From positions 1 through 29,526 of the IMG/VR virus record IMGVR_UViG_3300020053_000594: 29,526 nucleotides of DNA. One strand, 5' to 3'. Source of the stretch: a virus. Positions 28,501-29,526 of the stretch are shown one piece after another (position 1 is the first letter of the stretch; each line of letters starts with the position of its first letter). A program made the position numbers and the translations under genes. Below the pieces are notes generated by a model that had not been told where the DNA came from, did no database searches, and worked only from the letters and a program-made list of their open reading frames with translations.

Positions 28501-29526
28501 AACGAAACCGTTGATGCTATTAACTATATCAAAACAGTTGGTGCGGCAGTATTAACTAAAACTCCATTTGGAGCATCGTTACAATCAAATGTTGCACAGA
28601 ATACAACTGCTGATTCAGTAGCGGAGGCAGGCTCGCAAACTAATATGGAAGGATTAGTTGACTGTATTAAATTTGCGTTTGATGTAAATTATAACCCACC
28701 GAAAAATAACCAAGACATTGATGTGTTTATGATGAATGATTCAAACAGAATTATGAACGTAACAATGCAAGGACATGGTGGCTTTGCTCAAGTACTTGAT
28801 CCAGATGGACAAATTCTAATTAAATCACCTTATGTACAGGTTTGTGGTTCATTTAGTAAGAGTAAAAATGAGCAAGCATTTAGAGGTGGTATGTACATTG
28901 ATGCATTTACAGCAAACTTAACGTGTACTGTACTTTCTAAAGATGATCCGTTTACACTTAATGTTTCAAGCGGTATTGGCAGTGGACTAAGAAAACGACG
29001 TCCTGAAACACCTTGTCCATTTTATATTCAAGGTATACGTTATCAAGTTGATGCTGTTACAAATTATGACCAGGCGGCAGGTACTGCAACATTATTCCTA
29101 AATCCAACATCAGGTGATGGTGCAGGATTTACTTTTGCAGACTTTACAGATATTGTATTACAATCCGCTGGTAATACTTCAATGTTAGCAAACGACTACA
29201 CACAGGTTAACGATTTAGGTTATGGTATTGTGTGTAATAACGGAGCACTATCAGAACAAGTTTCAACGTTTACATATTATAACCATGCGGCATATATGGC
29301 AAACAATGGTTCACAGATTAGATCACTAAACGGTTCTAACTCAAACGGTAACTATGGTTTGGTTGCGGCAGGTTCAGATCCAAACGAAGTTATTGATCAA
29401 ATTACTTTGTTAGATCCAATGGTGCAAGTTGCTCGTGTATATGATGACGGTGTTACATACTTAAACGAAGCAGGCAAAAATATTGTTTACGTCTACGATG
29501 TTGATTTTATTCCAACTAACGTTTCA
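25537..29526 (+). CDS. Giant virion structural protein, 3' partial (at least 1330 residues)
   Basis: The frame is open from ATG 25537 to the last base of the window with no stop, so the gene continues beyond. It starts MPKKIINIGVEGNDGTGDSI, then RDAFSKTNENFSELYAVFG, an N-terminal pattern common to large structural proteins of marine T4-like phages. The body is beta-rich with fibre-type segments. Three spread copies of a roughly 60-residue module occur, at about 26839-27024, 27751-27951 and 28312-28494. Each holds E-x-x-A-(Y/W)-I/V, Y-N-x-x-x-C-x-R-D-x-G-x-I and D-x-(K/E)-x-x-(G/N) elements. Four flexible regions separate them. It is probably a tail, baseplate or neck-associated fibre. TAGGGG (25525-25530) is the ribosome binding site, and the Fe-S carrier gene lies upstream in the same unit. 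Confidence 0.8.
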   Translation, partial: MPKKIINIGVEGNDGTGDSIRDAFSKTNENFSELYAVFGQGGTIRFTALSDTPDELGANKIPVSNDSGSELLMKNVVGGPGILIDNTDPSELVITNSGGSISSDLQPTIGNWLNGSGNYTLGNIGPISDQAAVDFNTTHPGSDIQVHDLVPDKKYNDIAYQQKGVANRMRSAPVDATEYTLTIGSFTNNNLIVVAHGYDHGVDGQGFKYQVSSGGTPATNLLENSTYYVRYVNANTLSVHPTPADAIADTNRILANAGVAGNPGGTHSLVDADYDSALYGTYLSTEALPRSATVRRQGDDMTGALYLHDHPGNLSGSGTPNDVDDLQAATKFYVDNSSFTSIVDLYVRTNGDDEQEFSPVGKEGRSLQFAYKTVGKAAEKAEEIISTSPLEPGAYLQTVTYNEGDNNSVITSQNVTSSNLDGIPARNLLLDNLDFIKKEIVAYVSATYPDFQYNQELCERDMGYIVAGLSIDIENGLNSNFHAIQAGKRYFNSVSGQIARTTQLSQTLAGINYGKLIINTILQNGTVTPVRNTHGIEQVIDTGQIVNSTTRNAVLAKIDVTTNIIENGLGVLNTTALVEGSTITLNISNGGQGYVDQGIGSNVDILPGKIIRGRTSGALGRIVKYTRGSNEDILRIFLIEPRQFVDGEELEYGNFALTKQICIHVESGTFYEDYPIKLPANCSIKGTDFRRCLIRPKNRGSQSKWANTYFYRDANFDGLDLIPTGNLDAVEIINRNKEFVKDETIAWIANEIATATPGSLFDGFTYNEAKCERDTGIILDGIAHDLKYNGNAKTYENAAKYYVGTQSLINGQEAQTAAALEFTKSLVVDYIIPQVDFAELQVITAQYRDTVYQAEAGTATKAEELMDSIIDVVSNGLANLPDLIDPRYGYHYTVNPTKEINVGANGISNPGEFFGAAKLIQLNKQFIVEEIIAYINTTYPALGYNESKCRRDTGLIVDGLVLDLKTGGRTESLANQTAYYLGAVSGQENETVDAINYIKTVGAAVLTKTPFGASLQSNVAQNTTADSVAEAGSQTNMEGLVDCIKFAFDVNYNPPKNNQDIDVFMMNDSNRIMNVTMQGHGGFAQVLDPDGQILIKSPYVQVCGSFSKSKNEQAFRGGMYIDAFTANLTCTVLSKDDPFTLNVSSGIGSGLRKRRPETPCPFYIQGIRYQVDAVTNYDQAAGTATLFLNPTSGDGAGFTFADFTDIVLQSAGNTSMLANDYTQVNDLGYGIVCNNGALSEQVSTFTYYNHAAYMANNGSQIRSLNGSNSNGNYGLVAAGSDPNEVIDQITLLDPMVQVARVYDDGVTYLNEAGKNIVYVYDVDFIPTNVS

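Noticed and set aside
1-29526. CRISPR arrays, insertion sequences, rRNA genes, origins
   Set aside because: No regularly spaced repeats, transposase-like proteins or rRNA segments were seen by eye on either strand, and no origin could be placed.

Overview
The window looks like part of the genome of an AT-rich, T4-like marine myovirus, most probably a pelagimyophage (SAR11-infecting, HTVC008M type) or a close cyanomyophage relative. The evidence is the gene content. There is a T4-type ATP DNA ligase. Phage copies of bS21, ClpP, an A-type Fe-S carrier, a PTPS/QueD-type enzyme, UV-damage endonuclease and 2OG-Fe(II) oxygenases are present, with fibre proteins carrying GDLTGSVYG-type repeats and a very large structural protein. 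Host and lineage are inferred, because no capsid or terminase gene lies in the window. Genes are packed, mostly on the + strand, with many 1-20 nt overlaps.

Layout. (1) 1-1451: the 3' part of a curlin-repeat protein, a secreted four-cysteine protein and a 33-residue membrane peptide, closed by a hairpin. (2) 1564-9376: sigma70-type promoters lead a SprT-like metalloprotease, a divergent ClpP-like protease, bS21, a 2OG oxygenase, an acetyltransferase-like protein, a canonical ClpP, a PRMT-like methyltransferase, an SGNH hydrolase, two small genes in overlapping frames and a degenerate 2OG-oxygenase relative. (3) 9385-9811: an isolated winged-helix gene with its own strong promoter, 5' hairpin and terminator. 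(4) 9836-11638: tRNA-Arg(GCG) followed by small phage genes. (5) 11669-14668: a signal-peptide protein, DNA ligase and a large unknown protein. (6) 14664-19113: structural genes, including a + strand fibre-like protein, a two-helix membrane protein (holin candidate) and a 989-residue fibre on the - strand. (7) 19124-24849: a GT42/DUF115-like protein, a second 2OG oxygenase, a PTPS-family enzyme behind a possible pseudoknot leader, a DxD glycosyltransferase, a cytidylyltransferase, a eukaryotic-type phosphomannomutase, UVDE, Cu/Zn superoxide dismutase, a SAP-like protein and a 57-residue membrane protein. (8) 24830-29526: a - strand zinc-ribbon gene, then an A-type Fe-S carrier and a structural protein of at least 1330 residues that runs off the window.

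Two promoter classes are visible by eye. Seven sites read TTGAC(A/T/C), a 16-17 bp spacer, and TATAAT, TATTAT or TACTAT; they precede metabolic and regulatory genes. A TATAAATA-like class, often within TTAATAAATACA, precedes the structural genes and the zinc-ribbon gene, as expected for T4-type late transcription. The auxiliary genes suggest takeover of host proteolysis, ribosome composition, protein methylation, glycan or nucleotide-sugar metabolism and stress defence. The items most worth following up are the curli-like cassette, the PRMT-like enzyme, the pseudoknot leader with the altered zinc site in the PTPS protein, tRNA-Arg(GCG), the cytosolic Cu/Zn SOD and the apparent leaderless late transcripts.
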